Part shown: positions 7,735 through 16,090 of the stretch, in pieces
How positions within the stretch are numbered: position 1 is the stretch's first letter
Layout of the letters: each line of letters opens with the position of its first letter
NCBI RefSeq assembly: GCF_003020115.1
Contig: NZ_PYFX01000020.1
Span: 1 to 64,000, forward strand
Direction of reading: 5' to 3'
DNA length: 64,000 nucleotides
Source: Bradyrhizobium sp. MOS002
GTDB lineage: Bacteria > Pseudomonadota > Alphaproteobacteria > Rhizobiales > Xanthobacteraceae
Translations under genes and position numbers: made by a program
Notes under the pieces: generated by a model
Databases searched by the model: none
Told to the model about the DNA's origin: nothing
Seen by the model: only the letters and a program-made list of their open reading frames with translations

Positions 7735-9825
7735 CTACTTCGTCGTCAGCGCCGCGACCGGGCGCCACGCAACATCAGGAGCGCTCTCAACCAACTGCCG
7801 GCAGCGGTCGCGCATCAGTTCAGCCGGGCGATCCGGACCACGCATATTCAGCACGGCTTCGAAATCAGCGACCGCAGCGGCAAACCGGCGCGCGCGATAG
7901 TTGGCGAGGCCCTGTCCGTAACGGACGATCCAATCGAGCGTCTCGCCGCCGTCCTCTCCGAGGAGTCCGACCAATTCGTAGACCGCAAAGCCCTCCTCGC
8001 GTCCATACACGGCGATGCTGTCGATCTCGCGCGTGATGATCGCGCCGCGTGCGAGACGTTCGGTCGCTTCGCCAATGAGGATTTGCGTACCGTAGGATTT
8101 GTTGGCGCCCTCAAGGCGACTCGCGACGTTCACGGCATCGCCGATCACGGTATAGTTCAGGCGCAGCTCCGAGCCGATGTTGCCGACCAGCATGCGGCCG
8201 GAATTGATGCCGATCCGGATCTGGAGCGGCTGGCCGAGATCGTCGGCAAGGCCCCACGCCGCGATTGCGCTGCGGCAGCCGAGCGCCGCGCGGCGGCAGC
8301 GCAGGGCATGGTCGGCCTGCGGCTGCGGGGCGCCCCAGAACGCCATCACGGCGTCGCCGATGAACTTGTCGATGGTCCCGCCATTGGCGACGACGGCCTC
8401 GGAGGCGAGGTCGAGATAGCGCGACAACAACGGCACCACGCGATCGCCGAGCCGCTCGGACAGCCCGGTGAAGCCGGCGATGTCGACGAACATCACGCTG
8501 AGCTCCTGGATGCTGCCACCGGGCTTTGCCTCGACGCCCTGCTGCAACAGCGAACGGACCAGATCGGCCGGAATGAACTTGCGAAACGCGGAAAGGCCGG
8601 CCGCCATTTCGGCGATCGCGCCGGACAGGCTTGCGATCTCCTTGAGCCGCGACGGATGGCGGCGGACCTGCTCCAGTGCGAAAGCTTCAACATGACGCAG
8701 CTCGCCGACGACGCGCGACAGCGGTGCCGCGATGATGGAACGTGCCAGCGCCGCCGAGGCCAATGCTGCGAGCACGACGCCGATGGCGAGGCCGAGGAGC
8801 AGGCGGTGCAATGTCGTCTCGACCGGACCGAGGAACTCGGCCTCGGGGATCACGGTCGCCAGCGACCAGCCGGGAAACGGCAGCGGCGTGAGGGCGACCT
8901 CGTAAGCGGCGCCAGCCGATGTCAGCCGGCTTCGCCAAGCTTCCTTGCGGCCATCCTCGCCCGCCTTTACGAGTGCCATCCGCGCCAGCGGTAGCAGTGT
9001 CGTATCGCCCTTCGCGACGTGCAGCTCGTCGGCCTCCCTGTCCGGAGCGGCGACCAGTTCGCCGCTGCCATCGATGATGAAAGCCGTTCCGGTGCGTCCG
9101 ACCTCGAGCTGCGACAGGAAGCGCGCGAGCCTGGTGTACTCGATGACGATGGCGAGGACGCCCTGCCGCTCCTGGTAGACGTCGATCGGACCGGCAAAGG
9201 CAATCGACGGCCGCTCGCCGGTCGGATGGTCTATCACCTTGAACCACTCCGGCTCCCCGGCCGCCAGCCCGGTCTTGAACCAGGCGCGATCGGCGACACG
9301 AAAATCGGTCGGCTCGAAACGGCGATTGGCGAATTCGATGTCGCCGGGCACCACCTCGTATTCGTCGATGCGGCGCTCGCCGGCATGATCGGTCAGCGAG
9401 ATCTCCATCATTTCGAGGCGGCGGTCGCCGAGCTTGTGCGCGGCGAAGAAGGAGCCGTCGGGCCAGCCGAAGGCGACCCAGGAGATCGTCGCCTGCGACT
9501 GCAATTGCGACAGGAACACGAATTCGCGCTTGTCGGCCTCGCGGGTGTCGAGCACGTTCTGCAGGAACAGGGTGCGGATCGCGGTGTGGGCGGCACGCGC
9601 CTCGTCCACGATCGCGGCGACCTCCTTGCGGACAGCGGCCACGATCTGTTCGTTGATGGTCGATGCGAGCTGCCGGCTGGCCGCTTCGGCCGTGCGCCAC
9701 CACAACAGGCTCGAAAGCGCCGCCGTCAGCAGGATCGCGGTCAGCACCAGCGCCGAGACCGCGAGGCGGATGCTGACCGTCAACCTGGCGATCGCGCGAA
9801 GCTGACGTCCGGGATCGACGTTCAT
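7735..9825 (-). CDS. membrane-bound class III cyclase with extracytoplasmic Cache-like sensor and HAMP
   Basis: The 696-residue protein has one membrane segment at about 18-43, a periplasmic region (45-335) that looks like a double Cache/PDC sensor (WVAFGWPDGSFFAAHKLG, DRAWFKTGLAAGEPEW, GTAFIIDGSGELVAAP), a second membrane segment (about 340-365) and a HAMP-like linker. A class III cyclase domain follows (about 440-620). Metal Asp residues are in MFVDIAGFT and FIGDAVMAFWG; NVASRLEGA carries the transition-state pair. A C-terminal tail of about 75 residues may be helical. Cache domains usually bind small organic acids, amino acids or amines outside the cell, so this should turn an external signal into cyclic nucleotide. 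It is monocistronic; the HutD gene starts 104 bp downstream. Confidence 0.88.
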   Translation of the reverse strand: MNVDPGRQLRAIARLTVSIRLAVSALVLTAILLTAALSSLLWWRTAEAASRQLASTINEQIVAAVRKEVAAIVDEARAAHTAIRTLFLQNVLDTREADKREFVFLSQLQSQATISWVAFGWPDGSFFAAHKLGDRRLEMMEISLTDHAGERRIDEYEVVPGDIEFANRRFEPTDFRVADRAWFKTGLAAGEPEWFKVIDHPTGERPSIAFAGPIDVYQERQGVLAIVIEYTRLARFLSQLEVGRTGTAFIIDGSGELVAAPDREADELHVAKGDTTLLPLARMALVKAGEDGRKEAWRSRLTSAGAAYEVALTPLPFPGWSLATVIPEAEFLGPVETTLHRLLLGLAIGVVLAALASAALARSIIAAPLSRVVGELRHVEAFALEQVRRHPSRLKEIASLSGAIAEMAAGLSAFRKFIPADLVRSLLQQGVEAKPGGSIQELSVMFVDIAGFTGLSERLGDRVVPLLSRYLDLASEAVVANGGTIDKFIGDAVMAFWGAPQPQADHALRCRRAALGCRSAIAAWGLADDLGQPLQIRIGINSGRMLVGNIGSELRLNYTVIGDAVNVASRLEGANKSYGTQILIGEATERLARGAIITREIDSIAVYGREEGFAVYELVGLLGEDGGETLDWIVRYGQGLANYRARRFAAAVADFEAVLNMRGPDRPAELMRDRCRQLVESAPDVAWRPVAALTTK

Positions 9826-10051
9826 GATTGTTCCGCTTTCGGCCGGGCACGGCTCCTGTCATCGCTTTACGCAGGCTTCCGCCGTTCGTTACCTCTGGCA
9901 GGCGCGACCGACTGCGACCAATGCTCTCCCGCTAACGACTCGATAGCGCCACGGCATTGGATATGAACGGCCGCTTGCCCGCAAATCCCGACCCAAGCGC
10001 ACATGTGGTGCGCCGATCCAGGCGGTATCACGGCTTCGTGACAGCTTCGCG
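9826..10051. other. divergent intergenic region upstream of the bufferin operon
   Basis: This is the left part of the 307-bp gap between the membrane cyclase and the bufferin gene. I see no gene, repeat or hairpin in it beyond the promoter listed at 10052. The leftward cyclase promoter must lie here but is not recognisable. Confidence 0.4.
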
Positions 10052-10077
10052 GTAACGCGGGCTGCGCGCGGAGCGAA
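10052..10077 (+). promoter_or_regulatory. SigF-type ECF promoter of the bufferin operon
   Basis: GTAACG (10052-10057), exactly 16 bp, then CGAA (10074-10077). The published Caulobacter SigF promoter is GTAACC-N16-CGAA, so only one -35 base differs. SigF regulons in Caulobacter include DUF2282/DUF692 bufferin genes, which is exactly the gene that follows. Transcription would begin about 10083-10086, leaving a 50-base leader with an AGGAG site before ATG 10133. No sigF or anti-sigma gene is in this window. Confidence 0.65.
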
Positions 10078-10132
10078 AGGAACCATGCGCCTTCGCCTGC
10101 CAGGCGATGCCATCTCGAACAGGAGAACTCCA

Positions 10133-10438
10133 ATGTCTGCCAAACTTGCCGTGACCACGCTCGTTCTCGCCGGCGCCATGTCGACCGCACTCGCGACCCT
10201 GGCCACTGCTGCTCCGCTGACCAAGGCCGAGGGCGACGCGGCCGTCGCGGCCAAAAAGGAAAAATGCTTCGGCGTCGCCCTGAAGGGCCAGAACGATTGC
10301 GCGGCCGGACCGGGCACGACCTGCCAAGGCACCTCGACCGCTGACTTCCAGGGCGATGCCTGGAAATTCGTTCAGGGCGGCACCTGCGCCAGCATTGAGC
10401 TGCCGGGCGGCAAGAAGGGCTCGCTCAAGCCGGTCTGA
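10133..10438 (+). CDS. bufA: bufferin precursor (DUF2282), secreted copper-buffering RiPP
   Basis: The product is 101 residues. The start at 10133 follows an AGGAG site. Residues 1-28 are a signal peptide (hydrophobic core VTTLVLAGAMSTALATLATA). The mature part contains exactly four Cys (45, 56, 64, 85) in the DUF2282 pattern KCFG...NDC..GPGTTC...GGTC. In described bufferins a DUF692 enzyme oxidises such Cys to heterocycles that chelate copper, and the exported peptide protects the periplasm. The neighbours (MNIO enzyme, DUF2063 partner, DoxX) match the described four-gene operon. It is led by a SigF-type promoter, so induction by copper or a related stress is expected. Confidence 0.9.
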   Translation: MSAKLAVTTLVLAGAMSTALATLATAAPLTKAEGDAAVAAKKEKCFGVALKGQNDCAAGPGTTCQGTSTADFQGDAWKFVQGGTCASIELPGGKKGSLKPV

Positions 10439-10484
10439 CGCTCTGCGTCGCGACCACGACAACAGGGAAGAGCGGAGAGAAACC

Positions 10485-11399
10485 ATGACGACGGCAATCG
10501 CGCCTGACATGTCTGCGGTGCCCCTCCGCTATTCCGCGCCCATCGGCGGCGTCGCCGGGACGAGCTTCAAGCCCGAACATCTTCAGGCCATCCTGGGCGC
10601 GAAACAGCAACGCGGCTTCTTCGAGGTCCATGCCGAGAACTACATGGGCGCAGGCGGGCCGCCGCATCGAGCGCTGGAAGCGATCCGCCGCGACCATCCG
10701 CTGTCGCTGCATGGCGTGTGCATGTCGATCGGCGGACCACAGCCACTCGACAAGGCGCATCTGGCCCGCTTTCGCGAACTGGTGGCGCGTTACCAGCCCG
10801 CGCTGGTATCCGAGCATCTCGCCTGGTCGACGCATGAGACCAGCTTTTTCAACGATCTGTTGCCGCTGCCCTACACCGCAGCCACGCTCCGAAACGTCTG
10901 CGATCACATCGATCAGGTGCAGGACGCGATCCGCCGCCCGCTGCTGCTGGAAAACCCGTCGACCTATGTCGCCTTCCGCGAATCGTCGATGAGCGAGACG
11001 GAATTCATCCGCGCCGTTGCCGAACGGACCGGTTGCGGGCTGCTGCTCGATATCAACAATGTATTCGTATCCGCGACCAATCACGGATACTCGGCACTCG
11101 ACTACCTCGCGGACTTTCCGCTGGCGCGCGTCGGGGAGATCCATCTCGCCGGTCATGCCGAGCAGGCCGACGACGAAGGTGATCTGCTGCTGATCGACAG
11201 CCATGACGGCCCCGTCGCGGACGCTGTGTGGAAACTCTACGAGATCGTCGTCCAGCGCCGTGGTCCGGTGCCGACGCTGATCGAGTGGGACAGCAAGATC
11301 CCGGATTGGCCGGTCCTGCGGGCGGAAGCCGCCGCGGCGCAGGCGATCCTCGATCGTTGCCGCCCGACCGGGTTGACGGGAGATCGTCATGCCGCCTGA
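10485..11399 (+). CDS. bufB: DUF692 multinuclear non-heme iron oxidase (MNIO) maturing bufferin
   Basis: The protein is 304 residues with a TIM-barrel DUF692/MbnB-like fold. Likely metal ligands are seen in order: E48 and E51 (FFEVHAENY), H76 (SLHGV), E110/H111 (VSEHLAWS), E156 (LLENPS), D189/N191 (LLDINN), H220 and H224 (EIHLAGH), and E267/D269 (IEWDS). These match the ligand pattern of MNIO enzymes, which use Fe clusters and O2 to modify Cys in a partner peptide. It should act on the upstream DUF2282 precursor before export. Start 10485 follows a GGAGAG site. Its 3' end overlaps the DUF2063 gene by 11 bases, implying translational coupling. Confidence 0.9.
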   Translation: MTTAIAPDMSAVPLRYSAPIGGVAGTSFKPEHLQAILGAKQQRGFFEVHAENYMGAGGPPHRALEAIRRDHPLSLHGVCMSIGGPQPLDKAHLARFRELVARYQPALVSEHLAWSTHETSFFNDLLPLPYTAATLRNVCDHIDQVQDAIRRPLLLENPSTYVAFRESSMSETEFIRAVAERTGCGLLLDINNVFVSATNHGYSALDYLADFPLARVGEIHLAGHAEQADDEGDLLLIDSHDGPVADAVWKLYEIVVQRRGPVPTLIEWDSKIPDWPVLRAEAAAAQAILDRCRPTGLTGDRHAA

Positions 11400-12168
11400 G
11401 CCTGACCTTTGCTTTGCCGCAGCCTTTGCACCGGCGCTGCTGGACCCGGTGCGCCCTGCCCCTGAGATCGTGACCGGCCCGAACGGCAAGGCCGCCGGCA
11501 AGCGCTACGACGTCTACCGCAACAACGTCACGGTCAGCCTGATCGACGCGCTCGCCGCGATTTATCCAGCGGTGCAGCGCATCACCGGCACCGACTTCTT
11601 CCGCGCCATGGCGCGCTTCCATGTTCGCGGCACACCGCCGATCTCGCCGCTGCTGTCCGACTATGGCCGCGATTTCCCGGCCTTCATCGCGCAATATGAA
11701 CATGCGCAGATGATGCCCTGGCTCGCAGATGTCGCCCGCATCGAGCGGGCATGGCTCGATGCCTATCACGCCGCCGACGCGGCACCGCTGTCGCCGGCGC
11801 AGCTTGCCGCAGTTGCGCCGGAGCGGCTGGACGGTCTCGTTCTCATACCGCACCCGGCGGCGGGAATCGTGCGGTCGCAATTCGCGGCGGTGACGATATT
11901 CGCCGCCAATCGCGACACGTCGCCGGTCGGGCGCATCGACGCTGCGACACCGGAAGACGCGTTGGTCACTCGCGTCGAATTCGATGTCGTGGTCCGGCAC
12001 CTGCCGCCCGGCGGAGCGGCATTCGCGAGCAGCCTGATGTCGGGTCGGCCGCTCGGCGAGGCCGCTGCACGCGCGCTGGACGCAGCGACCGACTTCGACA
12101 TCGCTTCGAACATCACCGGCCTGATCGAGGCGGGCGCCTTCACCTCAATCGCTTTCGGAGACGTCTGA
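11389..12168 (+). CDS. bufC: DUF2063-family partner protein of the DUF692 enzyme
   Basis: The protein is 259 residues. The N-terminal 100 residues show the DUF2063 helical domain (RYDVYRNNV..SLIDALAAIYPAVQRITG..FF..MARF). This domain recruits the precursor peptide to the MNIO enzyme in described systems. The C-terminal part is alpha/beta (LDGLVLIPHPAAGIVRSQFAAVTIF). It is cytoplasmic. ATG 11389 lies inside the end of bufB, and its TGA overlaps the DoxX ATG (TGATG, 12166-12170). Both overlaps argue for one transcript and fixed stoichiometry. Confidence 0.88.
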   Translation: MPPEPDLCFAAAFAPALLDPVRPAPEIVTGPNGKAAGKRYDVYRNNVTVSLIDALAAIYPAVQRITGTDFFRAMARFHVRGTPPISPLLSDYGRDFPAFIAQYEHAQMMPWLADVARIERAWLDAYHAADAAPLSPAQLAAVAPERLDGLVLIPHPAAGIVRSQFAAVTIFAANRDTSPVGRIDAATPEDALVTRVEFDVVVRHLPPGGAAFASSLMSGRPLGEAAARALDAATDFDIASNITGLIEAGAFTSIAFGDV

Positions 12169-12677
12169 TGATCACGGACCAACGCATGCAGGCGGGTGGC
12201 GGCCTCCCCTCGCTCGGGCTCCTCGTCGACAAGGCCAATCATCTCGTGCAGACCATTGCCTCGCCGTCGGTCGTTCAGCTCGTGCTCCGCGTCGCGCTGG
12301 CGGTGCCGTTCTGGCGTTCCGGCATGCTCAAATGGGCAGGCTTCCTCAGGCTCAACGATACGGCGGTGACGTTGTTCAGCGACGAGTTCATGCTGCATCT
12401 GCCGGGCGGGCCTTATCATTATCCGGTGCCGACCGTGATGGCCTTCCTCTCGGGATGCGGAGAAATCATGTTCCCGATCCTCCTCCTGCTCGGCTTCGGC
12501 ACTCGTTTTGCGGCGCTCGGACTGCTGTTCATGACCGTCATCGTCGAGCTGACCGTGCCTGACGGATGGCCGATCCACATCACCTGGGCGGCGATGGCGC
12601 TCGGCATCATGGCCTACGGGCCGGGACGCGTCTCGCTCGACCACCTGATCTGCCGAGCGCGTGCGACCGAGCCATAG
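12168..12677 (+). CDS. DoxX-family membrane protein of the bufferin operon
   Basis: The 169-residue membrane protein has about four transmembrane helices (around 38-58, 80-106, 107-127, 130-150). The DoxX signature is seen as LRVALAVPFWRSGMLKWAGF near the first helix and the GCGEIMFPILLLLGFGTRFAALGL segment. DoxX proteins accompany many bufferin operons; proposed roles are electron transfer or membrane redox support. ATG 12168 shares a base with the DUF2063 stop codon. It is the last gene of the operon; the convergent SDR gene ends 12 bp further on. Confidence 0.85.
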   Translation: MITDQRMQAGGGLPSLGLLVDKANHLVQTIASPSVVQLVLRVALAVPFWRSGMLKWAGFLRLNDTAVTLFSDEFMLHLPGGPYHYPVPTVMAFLSGCGEIMFPILLLLGFGTRFAALGLLFMTVIVELTVPDGWPIHITWAAMALGIMAYGPGRVSLDHLICRARATEP

Positions 12678-12689
12678 GCGCGAGCCGCC

Positions 12690-13538
12690 TCACATCCCGC
12701 TCAATCCGCTATCGACCGCAAGCGTCTGCGCGGTGACGTAGACGCTCTCGTCCGAGAGGAAGAACAGCACGGCATAGGCGATTTCCCAGGCGGTGGCCTG
12801 GCGGCCGAACGGGACGTGGCCCTTGCCGCGCGAGGCGCGGCCGGCGCCGGCCTCTCGGCCATTCGGCGTGTCGACGAGGCCGGGATAGACGAGGTTGGCG
12901 CGGATGCCGCGGCGCGATCCGAGATGGGCGATGTTGCGCATGAGGCCGCCGAGCGCGGCCTTGGAGGAATCATACACCGCCATCTGCGAGCCCGCTTTCA
13001 GCGCGGCGATGGAGGAGATGAAGACGATGGCGCCGCCATTGTCGAATTTCGGCAGGCCTGCGCGGCAGCATAGCATCGGGCCGCGGACGTTGACGTCGTA
13101 GATCCCATTCCACTCCTCGGGGCTGACGGCATCGAGCCCGACCTTGCCGAAGGTGCCGATGTTGAGGACCATGCCGTCGAGGCCGCCCATGGCGCGATGC
13201 GCCTCGTCGACCATGCGCACGACGTCGGTCTCCGAGGTGACGTCGGCGGCAATTGCAAAGGCTTCGCCGACCTCGTCGGTGATGCGCTTCACGGTATGCT
13301 CGGCCGAGGTTCGGTTGAGATCGGCAACCGCGACCTTCGCGCCTTCGCGGGCGCAAAGAATGCTCATGGCGCGGCCGTTGCCGATCGGATCGGTGGCGGC
13401 GTCGAACACGCGCTGGCCACCGCCGACGATCAGGATGCGGCGGCCCTCGAGACGTCCCCTGCCCGGCGCTTCGCCCAGTGACTCGGCGCTTGGCGGGCGG
13501 ACATAGCGGTCCGGCCTTGTCTCGGAATTTTCAGACAT
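12690..13538 (-). CDS. SDR-family NAD(P)-dependent oxidoreductase
   Basis: The protein is 282 residues with a short-chain dehydrogenase fold. The cofactor loop is atypical: GGGQ, then a nine-residue insertion, then IGNGRA, in place of the usual TGxxxGIG. A subset of SDRs shows this. The catalytic set is present: Ser in VFISSIAAL, and Y-x-x-x-K in VYDSSKAA. An N-terminal extension of about 30 residues (rich in Arg, Pro and Glu) precedes the Rossmann fold. It lies 9 bp after the carboxymuconolactone decarboxylase-like gene and so is in the operon with the TetR gene. It should reduce or oxidise an alcohol or ketone intermediate of the pathway served by the divergent operon. Confidence 0.88.
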   Translation of the reverse strand: MSENSETRPDRYVRPPSAESLGEAPGRGRLEGRRILIVGGGQRVFDAATDPIGNGRAMSILCAREGAKVAVADLNRTSAEHTVKRITDEVGEAFAIAADVTSETDVVRMVDEAHRAMGGLDGMVLNIGTFGKVGLDAVSPEEWNGIYDVNVRGPMLCCRAGLPKFDNGGAIVFISSIAALKAGSQMAVYDSSKAALGGLMRNIAHLGSRRGIRANLVYPGLVDTPNGREAGAGRASRGKGHVPFGRQATAWEIAYAVLFFLSDESVYVTAQTLAVDSGLSGM

Positions 13539-13547
13539 GCGCGCCGC

Positions 13548-14099
13548 CTATTTCTTGCCGCCGTCATAGACCTTCATGCCGGCGGCCGGATCGAGATCGG
13601 TCTCGGTCGCCTCGGTGACACGCGCCATCATCATGTAGAAGCCGAGCGCGACGATGGATTCGACGATCTCCTGGTCGCTGAAATGCTCGCGCATGGCGGC
13701 GAAGGTCGCCTCGGGAACGCGAACGTTCTCGACCACTTCGCGGCCGAATTTCAGCAGCGCGCGCTCGGCCTCGCTCAAGCCGGCGGCATCATAGTCGGCG
13801 CGCTCGACCGCATCGACCTGGGCTTGCGTGCAGCCGACTCCGAGCGCGATCGGCACATGCTGGCGCCATTCATAGGCGCCGCCTTCGAGCTGGGCGGCCT
13901 GAAGGATCAGGAGCTCGCGGTTGACCGCACTGAGCTTCTGCTTGTGCAGGATCGAATTGCCGAGCCGCATCGCCGGGATCATGTTGGCCTCGGCATGGGC
14001 CATCATGCGAAAGATATTGAGCTTGACCGGCATGCGGTCGAACGAGGCGCGGATGTCGCCGCTGGTCGTCTCCGGATCAATCAGGGGCAGCCTTGCCAC
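13548..14099 (-). CDS. carboxymuconolactone decarboxylase / AhpD-like family protein
   Basis: The product is 183 residues. I choose GTG 14099 because a GGGAGAG site precedes it and the family homology starts there (ARLPLIDPETTSGD). An upstream in-frame ATG at 14147 lies inside the tetR gene. The fold is the all-helical CMD/AhpD fold. There is no CxxC, so it is the non-redox type; EGGAYEWRQHVPIA carries the conserved Glu/His motif. Enzymes of this type act on lactones, or are of unknown function in catabolic operons. Its start overlaps the end of tetR by 23 bases, so translation is coupled. Confidence 0.82.
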   Translation of the reverse strand: MARLPLIDPETTSGDIRASFDRMPVKLNIFRMMAHAEANMIPAMRLGNSILHKQKLSAVNRELLILQAAQLEGGAYEWRQHVPIALGVGCTQAQVDAVERADYDAAGLSEAERALLKFGREVVENVRVPEATFAAMREHFSDQEIVESIVALGFYMMMARVTEATETDLDPAAGMKVYDGGKK

Positions 14100-14778
14100 G
14101 ATTCTCTCCCTTGGCTTTTCGTTTCTTGTTGTCCCGCGTCCCGCCATCCGCCGCGATCAGCGACAGGAAGAAGGCCAGATAGCGGTCGATCGCCTCGATC
14201 ACCTTCGGCCGCGGCGACGGTGCCGCGCCCATCACGTAATGCTCGAGACGGATATAGATGAGGCCGGCCGCGAACAGCCGCGCGGTCTCGCGCGGGTCCG
14301 GCGTCGAGACCAGGCCGGCGAGCGCAAAACCGCGGAAATAATCCGTCATCATGCTCTGCTCGCGCGCGTAGAAATGATCGGCGAATTTGGCGCGGATGCC
14401 GGGCACGCGGTTGCGCTCGGCGGTGATGACTTTCTGGAACTGGTGCTCGCGCGGATCGGACCATTGCTCGACGAGGTCCAATGCAAACTGCCGGCAGAAC
14501 GCGGCGGGCTGGCGCGCGAGCTGCTTGTAGCGCGGCTCTTCCAGCCTGCTCGCCGAACTGGCCGGACCGTGCTCGCTGACGATCGCCTCGAGGATCGCGG
14601 CCTTGCCGGCGAAGTGATTGTAGAGGCTGCTCTCGCGAATGCCGACGCGACGCGCGAGCTCGCGCATCGAGGCCCCGCCATAGCCGCTCTGCGCGAACAG
14701 ATCGAGTGCCTCGGTCAGGATGCGGTCGCGGGTCGTGGGCGCAGCCGCTTCCGCCGCGCTGGTGGTGTGGACAGCCAT
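14077..14778 (-). CDS. TetR/AcrR-family transcriptional regulator
   Basis: The protein is 233 residues. Residues 17-64 form the TetR DNA-binding domain (RDRILTEALDLFAQSGYGGASM, then RVGIRESSLYNHFAGKAAIL, where the recognition helix is SSLYNHF). The C-terminal ligand domain is about 150 residues, followed by a Lys-rich tail. Two strong palindromes lie between this gene and the divergent transport operon (14785-14832). The first starts only seven bases before the ATG, so autorepression and repression of both directions is the simplest model. The effector is probably the substrate or a CoA ester of the neighbouring pathway. Confidence 0.9.
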   Translation of the reverse strand: MAVHTTSAAEAAAPTTRDRILTEALDLFAQSGYGGASMRELARRVGIRESSLYNHFAGKAAILEAIVSEHGPASSASRLEEPRYKQLARQPAAFCRQFALDLVEQWSDPREHQFQKVITAERNRVPGIRAKFADHFYAREQSMMTDYFRGFALAGLVSTPDPRETARLFAAGLIYIRLEHYVMGAAPSPRPKVIEAIDRYLAFFLSLIAADGGTRDNKKRKAKGENRGKAAPD

Positions 14779-14784
14779 GCGCTT

Positions 14785-14832
14785 GACTAACGAACGATCG
14801 TTCGCTAGTCAACCGTACGAACGATCGTTCGT
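14785..14832. promoter_or_regulatory. two palindromic TetR operators between divergent genes
   Basis: Operator 1 is the perfect 14-bp palindrome CGAACGATCGTTCG (14791-14804). It extends to 26 bp (14785-14810) with a single mismatched pair. Operator 2 is the perfect 16-bp palindrome ACGAACGATCGTTCGT (14817-14832). Both share the core CGAACGATCGTTCG. Centres are 27 bp apart, within the 106-bp gap between tetR and the substrate-binding protein gene, so two dimers could bind and block both promoters. Confidence 0.88.
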
Positions 14833-14884
14833 TTCAACTCCGCGCCTCAGAGAAGCGGAGAGCAAACTTTGGGGAGACTAGGTC

Positions 14885-16087
14885 ATGGCGCGCTTCGCCC
14901 GCCTTCGCGCTGCCTGCATCCTGTTACCGATGCTCGCAGCAAGCACCGCTCAGGCCCAAAGCAAATACGATCCCGGCGTCGACGACAAGACCATCAAGAT
15001 CGGTACCACGGCGCCGTTGAGCGGTCCGGTGTCGGCCTTCGCGCAGATCGCGAAATCCGCGGAGGCCTATTTCCGCAAGGTGAACGACGACGGCGGCGTC
15101 AACGGACGCCGGATCCAGATGATCATCGCGGACGATGCCTACAGCCCGCCGAAGACGGTGGAGCAGACGCGGCGGCTGGTCGAGAGCGAGGAAGTGTTGC
15201 TGATCTTCGGCGGCGTCGGCACGCCGACCAACAACGCCGTCCACAAATACCTCAACGACCGCAAGGTGCCGCAGCTGTTCCTGGGCTCGGGTGCGGCGAA
15301 GTGGGACGATCCGAAGAACTTCCCGTGGACCGTCGGCTGGCAGCCGACCTATCGCGACGAGGCGATCGCCTACGCCAGATATATCAAGGCGAGCCACGCC
15401 AGCGCGAAGATCGGCGTGCTCTACCAGAACGACGACCTCGGCAAGGACTATCTGAAGGCGCTGGAGGAAGGGCTCGGCAGCGGGGAGGCGATCGTCGCGC
15501 GCGCGGCTTATGAAACCTCGGCGCCGACGGTGGACACCCAGATCCTGCAACTGAAGACCGCAGGCGCGGACGTGGTGCTGGTGGCGGCAACGCCGAAGTT
15601 TGCGGCGCAGGCAATCCGCAAGATCGGCGAGATCGGCTGGAAGCCCGTGACCATCATCTCCAACGTCTCAGCCTCGATCAGCGGCGTGCTCGAGCCGGCG
15701 GGCAAGGATAATTCCACCGGCGTCATCTCCAGCCAGTATCTGAAGGACGCGACCGATCCGGCTTCCAAGGATGATGCTGGTTACAAGGAATGGCTAGCCT
15801 TCATGGACAAGTATCTGCCGGACGCCAACAAGAGCGACTGGCTCAACGTCTATGGCTACACCATCGCGCAGACGCTGGTGACCGTGCTCAAGGCCGCCGG
15901 CAACGACCTCACCCGCGCCAATGTTATGAAGCAGGCAACGACCATGAAGGACGTGCGCCTGCCGATGCTGATCAACGGCACCGCGGTGAACAATTCGCCC
16001 GAACGCTTCACGCCAATGACCAGCCTCCAGCTCATCCGGTTTGACGGCACGCGCTGGATGCCGTTCGGCGAACTCCTGAAGAACTGA
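14885..16087 (+). CDS. ABC transporter substrate-binding protein, Leu/Ile/Val-type (type I fold)
   Basis: The protein is 400 residues with a signal peptide (residues 1-24, ending AQAQ). The LIVBP-like domain (Peripla_BP_6) begins TIKIGTTAPLSGPVSAFAQ and continues through FGGVGTPTNNAV and the GADVVLVAATP segment. It should bind an amino acid, aromatic or short acyl compound in the periplasm. No permease or ATPase genes are in this operon, so it must use a transporter encoded elsewhere, such as the Liv system at 23.7-28.7 kb. It is the first gene of a four-gene operon and is controlled by the TetR operators just upstream. Confidence 0.88.
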   Translation: MARFARLRAACILLPMLAASTAQAQSKYDPGVDDKTIKIGTTAPLSGPVSAFAQIAKSAEAYFRKVNDDGGVNGRRIQMIIADDAYSPPKTVEQTRRLVESEEVLLIFGGVGTPTNNAVHKYLNDRKVPQLFLGSGAAKWDDPKNFPWTVGWQPTYRDEAIAYARYIKASHASAKIGVLYQNDDLGKDYLKALEEGLGSGEAIVARAAYETSAPTVDTQILQLKTAGADVVLVAATPKFAAQAIRKIGEIGWKPVTIISNVSASISGVLEPAGKDNSTGVISSQYLKDATDPASKDDAGYKEWLAFMDKYLPDANKSDWLNVYGYTIAQTLVTVLKAAGNDLTRANVMKQATTMKDVRLPMLINGTAVNNSPERFTPMTSLQLIRFDGTRWMPFGELLKN

Positions 16088-16090
16088 GCG

